A DNA stretch of 20,400 nt, taken from an uncultured Chloroflexota bacterium. GTDB taxonomy: Bacteria; Chloroflexota; Dehalococcoidia; Lucifugimonadales; CAJWER01. The stretch covers positions 1-20,400 of the forward strand of contig CAJWER010000021.1 in the NCBI GenBank assembly GCA_913030785.1. The letters are read 5' to 3'. The translations under genes were made by a program, and so were the position numbers. Of this stretch, positions 1-6,582 are shown piece by piece (positions within the stretch are counted from its first letter, which is position 1; every line of letters starts with the position of its first letter). The notes under the pieces were generated by a model. That model ran no database searches. It was not told the DNA's origin and saw nothing but the letters and a program-made list of their open reading frames with translations.

Positions 1-203
1 TCTTGAATTAGAATCTTTAGATCGCCAAAAGAATAAAACAACCCAACAAATGTTGCTGAGGGGCGGCGGATGGACACAAATCAGAAACTTCTATAAGTTT
101 CCAATAATCCTTACAAAATCACTCCTATTTCTGCAAGACGTAATACTTACAGATGAGACACCGAAAAAAAAATAAGAATTAACAATTGACTAAACTGACA
201 TAA
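1..203. other. AT-rich non-coding left edge
   Basis: This stretch is clearly richer in A and T than everything to its right, with several A/T runs, including nine A residues near 165-173. No reading frame in it resembles a protein. It ends at a TAA (201-203) in the frame of the hydrolase that follows. A TTGACT at 186-191 resembles a -35 box but has no convincing -10 partner. It is either a promoter/intergenic region or foreign DNA joined to a truncated gene. Confidence 0.5.
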
Positions 204-1460
204 AGCGGAACCTTCCCTCTTCGCGATTACGTCTCCGCACCAGACGGCGCTTTCGCGTGGGAGGAGGTATCCCGTGACGACCTCGTCGGTGGAGCAACGC
301 TGCGACGCTTGGAGCTCGTATCCCAGGTATGGCAGAGTGCAGAGTGGCGCCATCGGGTCGACGTAGTCGTCCCGCAGCACATCGAAAGCAACCCCACACA
401 GGTGTTACTGGTCGTAGCCGGTGACGCGGGTAACGATGGGTTCCTGACCTATGCTGGATTGATCGCGAGCAGGATAGGTGCGCCGGCGGCCGTCCTCTAC
501 GACGTACCCAACCAGCCTCTGTTGGGTGGTCTCAGAGAGGACGCGCTGATAGCAGAGTCGTTCGCCCGCTACCTCGAAGACGGGGACGAGAAGATACCCG
601 TGTTGCTCCCGATGGTGAAGAGCGCCGTTCGGGCCATGGATGCGGTCGAGCAGCTCGTGGAGGTCGATCTTGGCATGCATGTCTCGGGCTTCGTGGTCAC
701 CGGAGGCTCGAAGCGAGGATGGACAACGTGGCTCACCGCTGCGGTCGACGACAGGGTCAGTGCCATCGCCCCCCTTGCATACGACAACCTCAACATGTCG
801 GCCCAGATGCAGCACCAGCTAGACACCTGGGGCGCATATAGTAGCCAGGTCTCCGACTACACCAGGCGCGACATACCGCAGCTCCTGCTATCCGGGGAGG
901 ATCCCGCGCGGCGATTAGAGGCCATGATCGATCCCTACGCCTACCGTGACGGTATCGTGGTGCCCAAGCTTATCGTAACCGGTACCAACGATGCCTATTG
1001 GCCACTGGACGCTGGCGGGCTCTACCTCGATGATCTCGAGGGCGAGACGTTCATAATCAACGTACCAAACGCCGGCCACGGGCTCGAATCGGGTATAGAC
1101 AGGGTAGTCGGAGGATTACTCGCCCTGTTTCTGCATGCCGATGGGCGTATCGACCTCCCGATACTGGGCTGGGAAGTCCGTGAGGGGGATGGGGATGCGC
1201 TGGTCAGCCTCACCTCGGATCTCGAACCGGTTGCCGTTAGGGCGTGGACCGCAACATCGATGACCGGAGACTTCAGAGGGTCCAACTGGGCGGCAGTTGA
1301 TATGGCTTTCGACGATGAGGCCTTCGCTCACAGGTTGTCGGTGCCCGGCGATCGACGTCTGGCGATTTTCGGGGAGGCCGAGTACGCGCTCGACGGCGGC
1401 GGCACCTTCTTTCTCTCGACACGAATCAGCATGTTAGGCGGAATCGAAGGGCCGGACTAG
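204..1460 (+). CDS. PhoPQ-activated protein-like alpha/beta hydrolase, apparently 5'-truncated
   Basis: The protein resembles the PhoPQ-activated pathogenicity-related family (PqaA type), a set of secreted or periplasmic alpha/beta-hydrolase-fold proteins of poorly defined substrate. Counting from the first usable start (TTG at 309, 383 aa) the likely triad is Ser134 in the motif TGGSKRGW, Asp228 in GTNDAYW and His257 in NAGHG. The family-typical stretch around SQVWQSAEWRH lies at the very N-terminus. Frame reading shows that family-like sequence continues upstream from codon 204 (LRDYVSAPDGAFAWEEV), yet there is no ATG, GTG or TTG between 204 and 308, and a TAA closes the frame at 201-203. 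The signal peptide expected in this family is missing. I therefore annotate the open frame from 204 and regard the gene as 5'-truncated, possibly a pseudogene. If translated from 309 it lacks the first family segment. It converges on the aminotransferase gene. Confidence 0.75.
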   Translation, partial: SGTFPLRDYVSAPDGAFAWEEVSRDDLVGGATLRRLELVSQVWQSAEWRHRVDVVVPQHIESNPTQVLLVVAGDAGNDGFLTYAGLIASRIGAPAAVLYDVPNQPLLGGLREDALIAESFARYLEDGDEKIPVLLPMVKSAVRAMDAVEQLVEVDLGMHVSGFVVTGGSKRGWTTWLTAAVDDRVSAIAPLAYDNLNMSAQMQHQLDTWGAYSSQVSDYTRRDIPQLLLSGEDPARRLEAMIDPYAYRDGIVVPKLIVTGTNDAYWPLDAGGLYLDDLEGETFIINVPNAGHGLESGIDRVVGGLLALFLHADGRIDLPILGWEVREGDGDALVSLTSDLEPVAVRAWTATSMTGDFRGSNWAAVDMAFDDEAFAHRLSVPGDRRLAIFGEAEYALDGGGTFFLSTRISMLGGIEGPD

Positions 1461-1514
1461 CGCCAGCTTGTCGGGCCTCGAAGGGCGGATCACGTATGTA
1501 CTCTCCACAAGAAA

Positions 1515-2723
1515 CTAGCCTGGCAGGTAGCCTGCCTTGTGAAACACCTCGGCTAGCCTTGCTATGCCCTCGTGTATCTCCTCGGGCGTGTTATACCCGT
1601 AACACAGTCGTGCGTAGTTCTTGCCGGACACGCCGTCCGGGGCGAAGTTGACGCCGGGCTGGTAGCCGACATCGGCGTCGAGCGCCAATGCGTGGGTTGC
1701 GGTTAGATCCGCATCCTCCCTCAGTTTGACCCAGACGTAGAGAGCGCCGTCCGGCCGATCCCACGAGGCGGCGGAACCGAAATTTTCTCCGAGGGCGGCG
1801 AGCATCGCGTCACGCTTAGCCCTTAGAATGTCGTTGATGTCGGCGATGTGGTCTTGCAGTCCGGATGTCGCGTACCGGTGGACCGCCAGTGCGGTGAACT
1901 GGTTTACGCCACCACCACTCTTTATCGGCCTCACAACGTCCATTACCGCCGCCGGCGCCGTAAGATAGCCGATTCGCATCCCCGGCGCTATGATTTTCGA
2001 GAACGAGCCCACGTACATCACAAGCCCGGCCTTGTCCAGCGAATGAATCGACGGGACGGGGTCGCCGTCGTACCTGAGGTCGACGTAGCAGTCGTCCTCC
2101 AGGATTGGTACCGAGTGCTTGCGCGCCAGTCTGATCATCGCCTCGCGTCGCTCCAGGGTCATCGTCCAGCCCTGAGGGTTCTGGAACGTAGGGATGGTAT
2201 AGATCATCTTGACCGCTTTTCCCTCGGCTTTTGCTGCCACTATCGCGCTCTCCAGCGCGTCGGGCAGCATGCCCTCCCCGTCGCACTGCACACCGCGGAT
2301 ATCGGCCCGGAACCTTCGCAGGATTCCCAGGGTGCCGCTATATACGAAGTCCTCTGTAAGTACCACCTCCCCAGGGTTCACAAGCGCATCGATGAGCATG
2401 TGGAGGGGCTGGCTGGACCCGTCGGCGAGCACGATTTCATCTGGCGAGACGCCAATTTCCCGCTCCCGGCGCAGCTTTTCTGCGACGTACTCACGAAGAG
2501 GCGGATATCCCTCCGGGTGCGGGTAGACAGCCAATTCCCGGCCCTCTTCCCGGAGCGCTTGTTGGAGTCCGTCGGCAAGGTCTTTCAGTGGCAGTGATGC
2601 AGGATCAGGGTAGGCGACGGCGAAGTCGTACTTGCCGCGTCTGGCCGCGCCACTACCGGTACGGGCCTCCGGGGCGCGGTCCGAGAACAGACCCTGGAAA
2701 TTGAACTCGTCGTGCTCTGCCAT
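1515..2723 (-). CDS. PLP-dependent aminotransferase, class I/II (2-aminoadipate/MocR-like fold type I)
   Basis: The protein of 402 aa is a fold-type I pyridoxal-phosphate aminotransferase. From the chosen ATG the Schiff-base lysine is Lys243 in SFSKIIAPGMRIGY. The pyridine-binding acidic pair is in PILEDDCYVDLRY (about 208-220), and the TFQNPQG motif (about 179-185) holds the conserved Asn. The early YPHPEGYPPLREYVA segment is typical of the LysN/2-aminoadipate and MocR-domain aminotransferases. No DNA-binding GntR domain is present. A longer start (TTG, 2753) exists, but the ATG at 2723 has GAGGAG nine bases upstream. The donor and acceptor cannot be deduced. It lies 53 bases downstream of the AlaX-like gene on the same strand, so co-transcription is likely. 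Confidence 0.9.
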   Translation of the reverse strand: MAEHDEFNFQGLFSDRAPEARTGSGAARRGKYDFAVAYPDPASLPLKDLADGLQQALREEGRELAVYPHPEGYPPLREYVAEKLRREREIGVSPDEIVLADGSSQPLHMLIDALVNPGEVVLTEDFVYSGTLGILRRFRADIRGVQCDGEGMLPDALESAIVAAKAEGKAVKMIYTIPTFQNPQGWTMTLERREAMIRLARKHSVPILEDDCYVDLRYDGDPVPSIHSLDKAGLVMYVGSFSKIIAPGMRIGYLTAPAAVMDVVRPIKSGGGVNQFTALAVHRYATSGLQDHIADINDILRAKRDAMLAALGENFGSAASWDRPDGALYVWVKLREDADLTATHALALDADVGYQPGVNFAPDGVSGKNYARLCYGYNTPEEIHEGIARLAEVFHKAGYLPG

Positions 2724-2732
2724 TGGGATGTG

Positions 2733-2738
2733 CTCCTC
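2733..2738 (-). promoter_or_regulatory. Ribosome binding site choosing the aminotransferase start
   Basis: GAGGAG on the minus strand, nine bases before the ATG at 2723. It supports that start over the TTG at 2753. Confidence 0.6.
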
Positions 2739-2776
2739 GCTTGTGACGTCCAATCGTGATGGACCTGGTGGCCCGC

Positions 2777-3484
2777 TTATTCGACCGCTATCCGGAGGCG
2801 CTTGTTGATGCGCCCCTTGCTCTCGTGGCTTGTGACCTTGATTGTGCCGACCTCTCTGGTATTGGCTACGTGGGTACCGCCATCGGCCTGAAGGTCGAGT
2901 CCCTCGATGTCCACGATCCGGATCTCGCTAATCCCCTCTGGCAGCAAGCTTATTTTGGTTCGGATCAGATCTGGGATTGCGAACGCCTCGTCTCTTGGCA
3001 GCGTGCGTATCTTCACGTCGCGAGCTGCTTGAACCTCCAGATTGATCAGATCCTCGATCTTCTCGGCGAAGTCGGCTGTCATCTCTTCTAGCTCGAAGTC
3101 CATTCGGGCGGTGAGCGGCTTCATGTCGCTGCCGGTGACGTGGGCGCCGAAATCTCGCCACACAACGCCGCATAGGATGTGGAGAGCCGTGTGCGTGCGC
3201 ATGAGCTGATAGTGCCGGTCCCAGTCGATCTCGCAGTGTACCCCGGTACCTGCCTCGGGAGGCTCACTGTCCAGCTCGTGGACGAGCTTGCCTCCAGCGC
3301 GCGATATCTTTCGGACTTGCCACTCCTTGTCGCCAGAGCGCAGCACACCGGTGTCGGATGGCTGTCCGCCGCCGCCCGTATAGAATGGCGTGCGGTCCAG
3401 CACGACGCCGGTCTCTGTCGCCTCGACTACCGTGGCTTCGGCCTCTCTGGCATAGGCATCGATGATGGCAAGTAGCTCGGTCAT
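2777..3484 (-). CDS. Alanyl-tRNA editing protein, AlaX type
   Basis: The 235-aa protein matches free-standing homologues of the AlaRS editing domain, which hydrolyse mischarged Ser- or Gly-tRNA(Ala) in the cytoplasm. An N-terminal barrel carries FYTGGGGQPSDTG (residues 34-46). The zinc motif HTALH gives His98 and His102. The C-terminal motif DGGTHVANTREVG gives His205, with Asp201 where AlaRS has the Cys of CGGTH. I believe an Asp here also occurs in the longer AlaX subgroup, so this need not mean loss of function. The catalytic synthetase domain is absent, as expected for AlaX. The ATG at 3484 has AGGAG seven bases upstream; an in-frame extension to 3541 has no family similarity. It probably forms an operon with the aminotransferase and RidA-like genes. 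Confidence 0.88.
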   Translation of the reverse strand: MTELLAIIDAYAREAEATVVEATETGVVLDRTPFYTGGGGQPSDTGVLRSGDKEWQVRKISRAGGKLVHELDSEPPEAGTGVHCEIDWDRHYQLMRTHTALHILCGVVWRDFGAHVTGSDMKPLTARMDFELEEMTADFAEKIEDLINLEVQAARDVKIRTLPRDEAFAIPDLIRTKISLLPEGISEIRIVDIEGLDLQADGGTHVANTREVGTIKVTSHESKGRINKRLRIAVE

Positions 3485-3491
3485 GCTTGCG

Positions 3492-3496
3492 CTCCT
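3492..3496 (-). promoter_or_regulatory. Ribosome binding site of the AlaX-like gene
   Basis: AGGAG on the minus strand, seven bases before the ATG at 3484. It decides the start against the upstream in-frame codon at 3541. Confidence 0.6.
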
Positions 3497-3576
3497 GGTC
3501 TGACTGGTACTAGTTTGTAATTTTTGTCTGGAGGGTCCCATTTCTCCATATGATACACGTGGGTCTTAGCCGTTCT

Positions 3577-3993
3577 CTAGGGTAGAGCGGCGGTCACGGT
3601 AACCTCTACGAGGTAGTCCTCGTGGAGCAGGCCGTCGATGATCAAGAAGGTGTTCGGCGGGAATTGCTCTCCTGGGAATATTTCCGCGAATACAACGGCC
3701 CTGGCGTCCAGGTATGGCTGCACCGACTCCCTGCCGACCACGTATGTGTTGATGGATACGACGTCCTCGAAGGATGCGCCGCTGTCGGCGAGTATCGCGC
3801 CGATGTTCTTGTAGGCCTGGCGTACCTGTGCGCCGACATCCCCCTCGCCCACCAGTCTGCCAGCTTCGTCGACGGATACTTGGCCTGCCAGAAACAGGAG
3901 CTTCGACGCCGTAACCTCGGCTACGTGCGAGTACTTGCCAAGCGGCGGATAGACTCCCGAAGGGTTGGAAAGCTCGCGATGCGGCTGTGTCAT
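3577..3993 (-). CDS. RidA/YjgF/UK114-family protein lacking the deaminase arginine
   Basis: At 138 aa this is a normal-length RidA-superfamily protein. Characterised members deaminate reactive enamine/imine intermediates from PLP enzymes, or act in specific catabolic pathways. Family features are LFLAGQVSVD (33-42), the helix DVGAQVRQAYKNIGAIL (52-68), INTYVV (81-86) and the C-terminal LVEVTVTAAL (128-137). The position normally held by the arginine of the PAR motif near the C-terminus reads PPNT (Asn114), so the classic 2-iminoacid deaminase residue is missing. That points to one of the non-deaminase Rid subgroups. GGAGGAG lies four bases upstream of the ATG. Its position between a PLP aminotransferase and two DHDPS-family genes suggests a role in the same pathway. 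Confidence 0.9.
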   Translation of the reverse strand: MTQPHRELSNPSGVYPPLGKYSHVAEVTASKLLFLAGQVSVDEAGRLVGEGDVGAQVRQAYKNIGAILADSGASFEDVVSINTYVVGRESVQPYLDARAVVFAEIFPGEQFPPNTFLIIDGLLHEDYLVEVTVTAALP

Positions 3994-4038
3994 GGCACTC
4001 CTCCGACGGCTGGTTGGTCTACGTGAGGGTCAAAAAAT

Positions 4039-4367
4039 CTAGTCGCGGCGCACTATGCGTTGAAGGACGAATTCGGTAACTACCAGGTCGTCCAGAACGT
4101 CGTTGCCGGCTGCGCCCCGTTGGGCGGGCCAGGCAGGTAGATATTGCGCCCTGAGTCCACAGCCATGCCGTGAGGGAAGTGAATCTGGCCTTCCGCTTTC
4201 CAGGGCAGATGTTCGCCCAGCTTGGACTTGACGTTGCCATCCGTATCGAAAATCGTGACCCTGGGCCCGAGCCGGAGCCCCCCAAAGTTCCCGATCTCAA
4301 ACTCCTCTGTGAGAAGCCCTGAGAAGTCTTCGGCGATGTAGACAAGCTGATCGCCCGTCTGGTCGAT
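4039..4367 (-). pseudogene. Frameshifted remnant of an NHL-repeat (beta-propeller) protein
   Basis: One minus frame starting near 4367 reads VYIAEDFSG, then RVTIFDTDGNV, then a stretch containing FPHGMAVDSGRNIY. This is the repeating pattern of NHL-repeat/peptidylglycine-lyase-like beta propellers. After this the frame runs into non-family sequence and stops. A second frame then carries a plausible C-terminus, VVTEFVLQRIVRRD, ending in TAG at 4039-4041. The upstream two thirds of a normal propeller are missing, and a TAA sits immediately before the conserved part. An overlapping 108-codon ORF in a third frame (4019-4345) has biased, non-family composition and is not a gene. The remnant separates the RidA-like gene from the first DHDPS-family gene. 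Confidence 0.7.
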
Positions 4368-4386
4368 TTATGGCAGCGGTGGTCGC

Positions 4387-5322
4387 TCAGTCCGCCTGGG
4401 ACTCCAAAAGGCGCTTGAACCCGTCGCGGACCTCGTCCGTGATCGCGGCGTCGCGGGAGGGGAGCCTGGAGTAGCCGGTCGGCAGCCCTGCCGCTTCTAG
4501 ACCAGGCCTGACGAAGACGCCCTCGCCCGCGGTGGCGGCGGCGACCTTCCCGATCAGATCAGCATACGGGACCATGAACTCGTCGTAGAGCTTCTGGGCC
4601 TCCTGGTAGCGCTGAGCCTCCATGAGGTCCCACACCTTCCATGCGTGGTGCGGGTAGTAGTTGGGCACGTGGCTGATGAACGCCGAGCACCCCAGGATGT
4701 GTCCGAAGATCGGGATGGGGCCATTGTCGATTACCGCCGCCCTGGACCTGAACTTCTGCACGCCCTCTATGAAATTCTCGGTGGAGGGCGAGGCCCACTT
4801 GACCGCGATGGTGTTGGGCAGGTCCAGCAGGTGCTCGACCACGCTTATGGGCAGGTCGTACTTTGACCCGCTGTACCAGTGGCTGTACGCGGCGAACCCG
4901 ACCTTGGTGTGGCGCGCCACCTCCTCCACCCAGTCGATCACGTCCTCGGGCCTGCCGTCGTAGTAGTAGGCGCCCGACATCTGGACCGCGTCGATGCCCA
5001 CCTCTTCGCAGAACTGGGACAGCTCGATTGTTACACGGATGTCCGTGCTCTGGACGCTGGCGATGGTGGGGATCTTGCCCGCGGCGATCTTCGCCACGGC
5101 CCCGATCACCTGCTTGCGCTCTGCAGTGTTGAGGGAGGTGAAGTCGCCGCCTGATCCGGCGGTCAGCAGGATCGTGTTGCCCTGGCGTGCCCCCTGGTCC
5201 ACGAGCCACTGCACGTTGGAGGCCGTCGATTCCAGGTCCAGCGATCCATCCTTGTGGAATATCGTCGCCAGGGGGACGGTGACCCCTCGGAACCAGTTGG
5301 TTGCCTGCTCTGTGGTCAGCAT
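4387..5322 (-). CDS. Dihydrodipicolinate synthase superfamily aldolase/lyase, copy 1
   Basis: The 311-aa protein has the length and TIM-barrel pattern of the DapA/NanA superfamily, whose members form a Schiff base between a lysine and a 2-oxo acid. The Schiff-base lysine is Lys175 in NTIAVKWASPS. A tyrosine-rich turn at 119-121 (GAYYYDG) lies where DapA has its catalytic tyrosine. The DapA GTTGE substrate loop is replaced by LTAGSGGDFTSLN (53-65), and the YNVPGRT segment is replaced by AYSHWYSG. It is therefore not a lysine-biosynthesis DapA but a divergent catabolic aldolase, dehydratase or hydrolase. The shared C-terminal pattern YPHHAWKVWDLMEAQRYQEA links it to the neighbouring paralogue. 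AAGGAG precedes the ATG by about six bases. A 10-bp-stem hairpin lies in the 92-bp gap upstream. Confidence 0.88.
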   Translation of the reverse strand: MLTTEQATNWFRGVTVPLATIFHKDGSLDLESTASNVQWLVDQGARQGNTILLTAGSGGDFTSLNTAERKQVIGAVAKIAAGKIPTIASVQSTDIRVTIELSQFCEEVGIDAVQMSGAYYYDGRPEDVIDWVEEVARHTKVGFAAYSHWYSGSKYDLPISVVEHLLDLPNTIAVKWASPSTENFIEGVQKFRSRAAVIDNGPIPIFGHILGCSAFISHVPNYYPHHAWKVWDLMEAQRYQEAQKLYDEFMVPYADLIGKVAAATAGEGVFVRPGLEAAGLPTGYSRLPSRDAAITDEVRDGFKRLLESQAD

Positions 5323-5345
5323 GTGCTCTCCTTGTCAGCGTGTTG

Positions 5346-5384
5346 ACGGCGGCAGAGCAAGCCCGATGCCTGCGCTGCCGCCGT
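5346..5384. repeat. Perfect 10-bp inverted repeat between the paired DHDPS-family genes
   Basis: ACGGCGGCAG (5346-5355) and CTGCCGCCGT (5375-5384) pair perfectly across 19 bases, with a GCA/TGC pair possible inside the loop. There is no T-run after it on either strand. It lies just before the ribosome binding site of copy 1, so it more likely affects mRNA stability, partial termination or translation than complete termination. Confidence 0.65.
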
Positions 5385-5414
5385 ATGTGCCTGGTGTGTT
5401 GTCGGAGATGACCG

Positions 5415-6371
5415 CTACCTGGCGGCCGCTACCTCCGCCCTGGATGCCACCGGCCATCCGATGCCCTCCAGGACCTCTCGCAGGCCGTCCATCTCCTCTT
5501 CGTTCATCGGCTTGGATGGAGGTCGCGACGAGCCCACCGGCTGGCCCATGAGCGCCATCAGCCCCTTCTTGAGCCTGCCCTGTCCTCCGGACCGGGCGGA
5601 AATCTTGTCGTAGAACTCCCGGAGCGGCGTGTCCACCGAGTCCATCAAGGCCCTGGCCTCGTCGTACTTCTTGCTCTCGATCAGGCCCCAGACCTTCAGG
5701 TCGTGGGCGGGATAGGACTCGGCGGTGAGGTTGATGTAGCCGCGTCCGCCCAGCTCGTGGCAGCGTATGACGTCGCCGCCGTTGTCGATCACGTTCAGGA
5801 AGCCCGAGAACTTCGCCATCTCGTCGTAGTCGACGCCCTCGGGGTTGCTCCACTTCAGCGAGACGATATTGGAGATATCCTCGAACTTGAGGATCGTGTC
5901 AACGTCGATGAGACCGCCCGACATCCAGTGCGTGTGGTAGACCATGATGCCGATGTCGATGGCGTTCGAAAGATCGCTGTAGTAGTCGAGCAGGTCATCC
6001 TGGCTCGGCAGGTTGAAGATCGGCGGGCAGACCTGGAGCGCGTTGGCGCCCAAGGCCTCGGCGCGTTTGGCGTCCTCGATCGTCCGTTTGGTATCCTTGT
6101 AGTGAAGCCCGCAAACGATCGCGGCTTTGTCATCGGCGGCCCGGACCACGGTCCTTAGCAGGGATGGCCACTCCTCGTCACTCAGCATTGGGCCCTCACC
6201 CATTGCCGCCGCGACCTTGATCACGGCCTTGCCCTTGACCAGACCTTCAGAGACCCAGCGCTTGGTCAGCTCGGACATCCGGCCGTAATCTACCTCGTAG
6301 TCGTCGTCGAAAGGCGTCGGCACCGTTGCGATCGGTCCTACAATTATCCGTTCTAGCTCCGTCCGGTCCAT
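5415..6371 (-). CDS. Dihydrodipicolinate synthase superfamily aldolase/lyase, copy 2
   Basis: This 318-aa protein is the tandem paralogue of the downstream gene. The Schiff-base lysine is Lys173 in NIVSLKWSNPEG. The catalytic-tyrosine position of DapA appears to be Phe119 in CPPIFNLPS, and the substrate loop reads IKVAAAMGEG (51-60). Both copies share VIDNG after the lysine segment and a YPAHDLKVWGLIESKKYDEA-like helix, which defines a common subfamily. The C-terminus is longer than in copy 1. The ATG at 6371 has AAGGAGGAG five bases upstream; an extension to 6425 is possible but unsupported. It is the promoter-proximal gene of the minus-strand run and diverges from the FAD oxidase gene. Reaction and substrate are unknown; the Phe substitution suggests chemistry different from copy 1. 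Confidence 0.88.
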   Translation of the reverse strand: MDRTELERIIVGPIATVPTPFDDDYEVDYGRMSELTKRWVSEGLVKGKAVIKVAAAMGEGPMLSDEEWPSLLRTVVRAADDKAAIVCGLHYKDTKRTIEDAKRAEALGANALQVCPPIFNLPSQDDLLDYYSDLSNAIDIGIMVYHTHWMSGGLIDVDTILKFEDISNIVSLKWSNPEGVDYDEMAKFSGFLNVIDNGGDVIRCHELGGRGYINLTAESYPAHDLKVWGLIESKKYDEARALMDSVDTPLREFYDKISARSGGQGRLKKGLMALMGQPVGSSRPPSKPMNEEEMDGLREVLEGIGWPVASRAEVAAAR

Positions 6372-6376
6372 AGTAT

Positions 6377-6385
6377 CTCCTCCTT
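6377..6385 (-). promoter_or_regulatory. Strong ribosome binding site of DHDPS-family copy 2
   Basis: AAGGAGGAG on the minus strand, five bases before the ATG at 6371. It decides the start against the in-frame ATG at 6425. Confidence 0.7.
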
Positions 6386-6403
6386 GAGGCGGTTTAGTTG
6401 TCC

Positions 6404-6418
6404 TCAGCAGCGTGCTGA
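6404..6418. promoter_or_regulatory. Palindrome in the divergent intergenic region, possible operator
   Basis: TCAGCA, three spacer bases, then TGCTGA form a 15-bp palindrome. It sits 33 bases upstream of DHDPS-family copy 2 and within the 211-bp gap shared with the divergent oxidase gene. The position suits a regulator binding site controlling both directions. No regulator gene is visible in the window. Confidence 0.35.
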
Positions 6419-6582
6419 AGAACACGTTGAATTATGGGGCCCGTTCCTGTCGTCGACAATCAATGATACTTGTGGCGAAGGTTGCTGTCTATCGTTCGCC
6501 GCAACGATTTGAAGAGGTGTCGTCGTGCTACAATCTCGCTCGGACAGCGAGGAGGCCCCAGAGCACACGACGAGGGCAAGGA

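Noticed and set aside
186..191. TTGACT as a -35 box for the hydrolase gene
   Set aside because: No matching -10 at normal spacing, and the downstream gene has no start codon in its conserved frame.
1848..2597. 249-codon plus-strand ORF
   Set aside because: Antisense to the aminotransferase gene, whose protein has clear motifs.
4019..4345. 108-codon minus ORF at the NHL remnant
   Set aside because: Ser/Arg-rich with no family pattern; the two alternative frames carry the NHL-repeat similarity.
4559..5209. 216-codon minus ORF, rich in Arg and Gly
   Set aside because: Shadow of DHDPS-family copy 1 in another frame; composition is typical of frame-shifted GC-rich DNA.
5335..5853. 172-codon minus ORF
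   Set aside because: Shadow of DHDPS-family copy 2 that runs through the intergenic hairpin; no domain or binding site.
4387..6371. Annotation as dapA, lysine biosynthesis
   Set aside because: The GTTGE loop and other DapA substrate residues are missing in both copies, and the gene context is catabolic.
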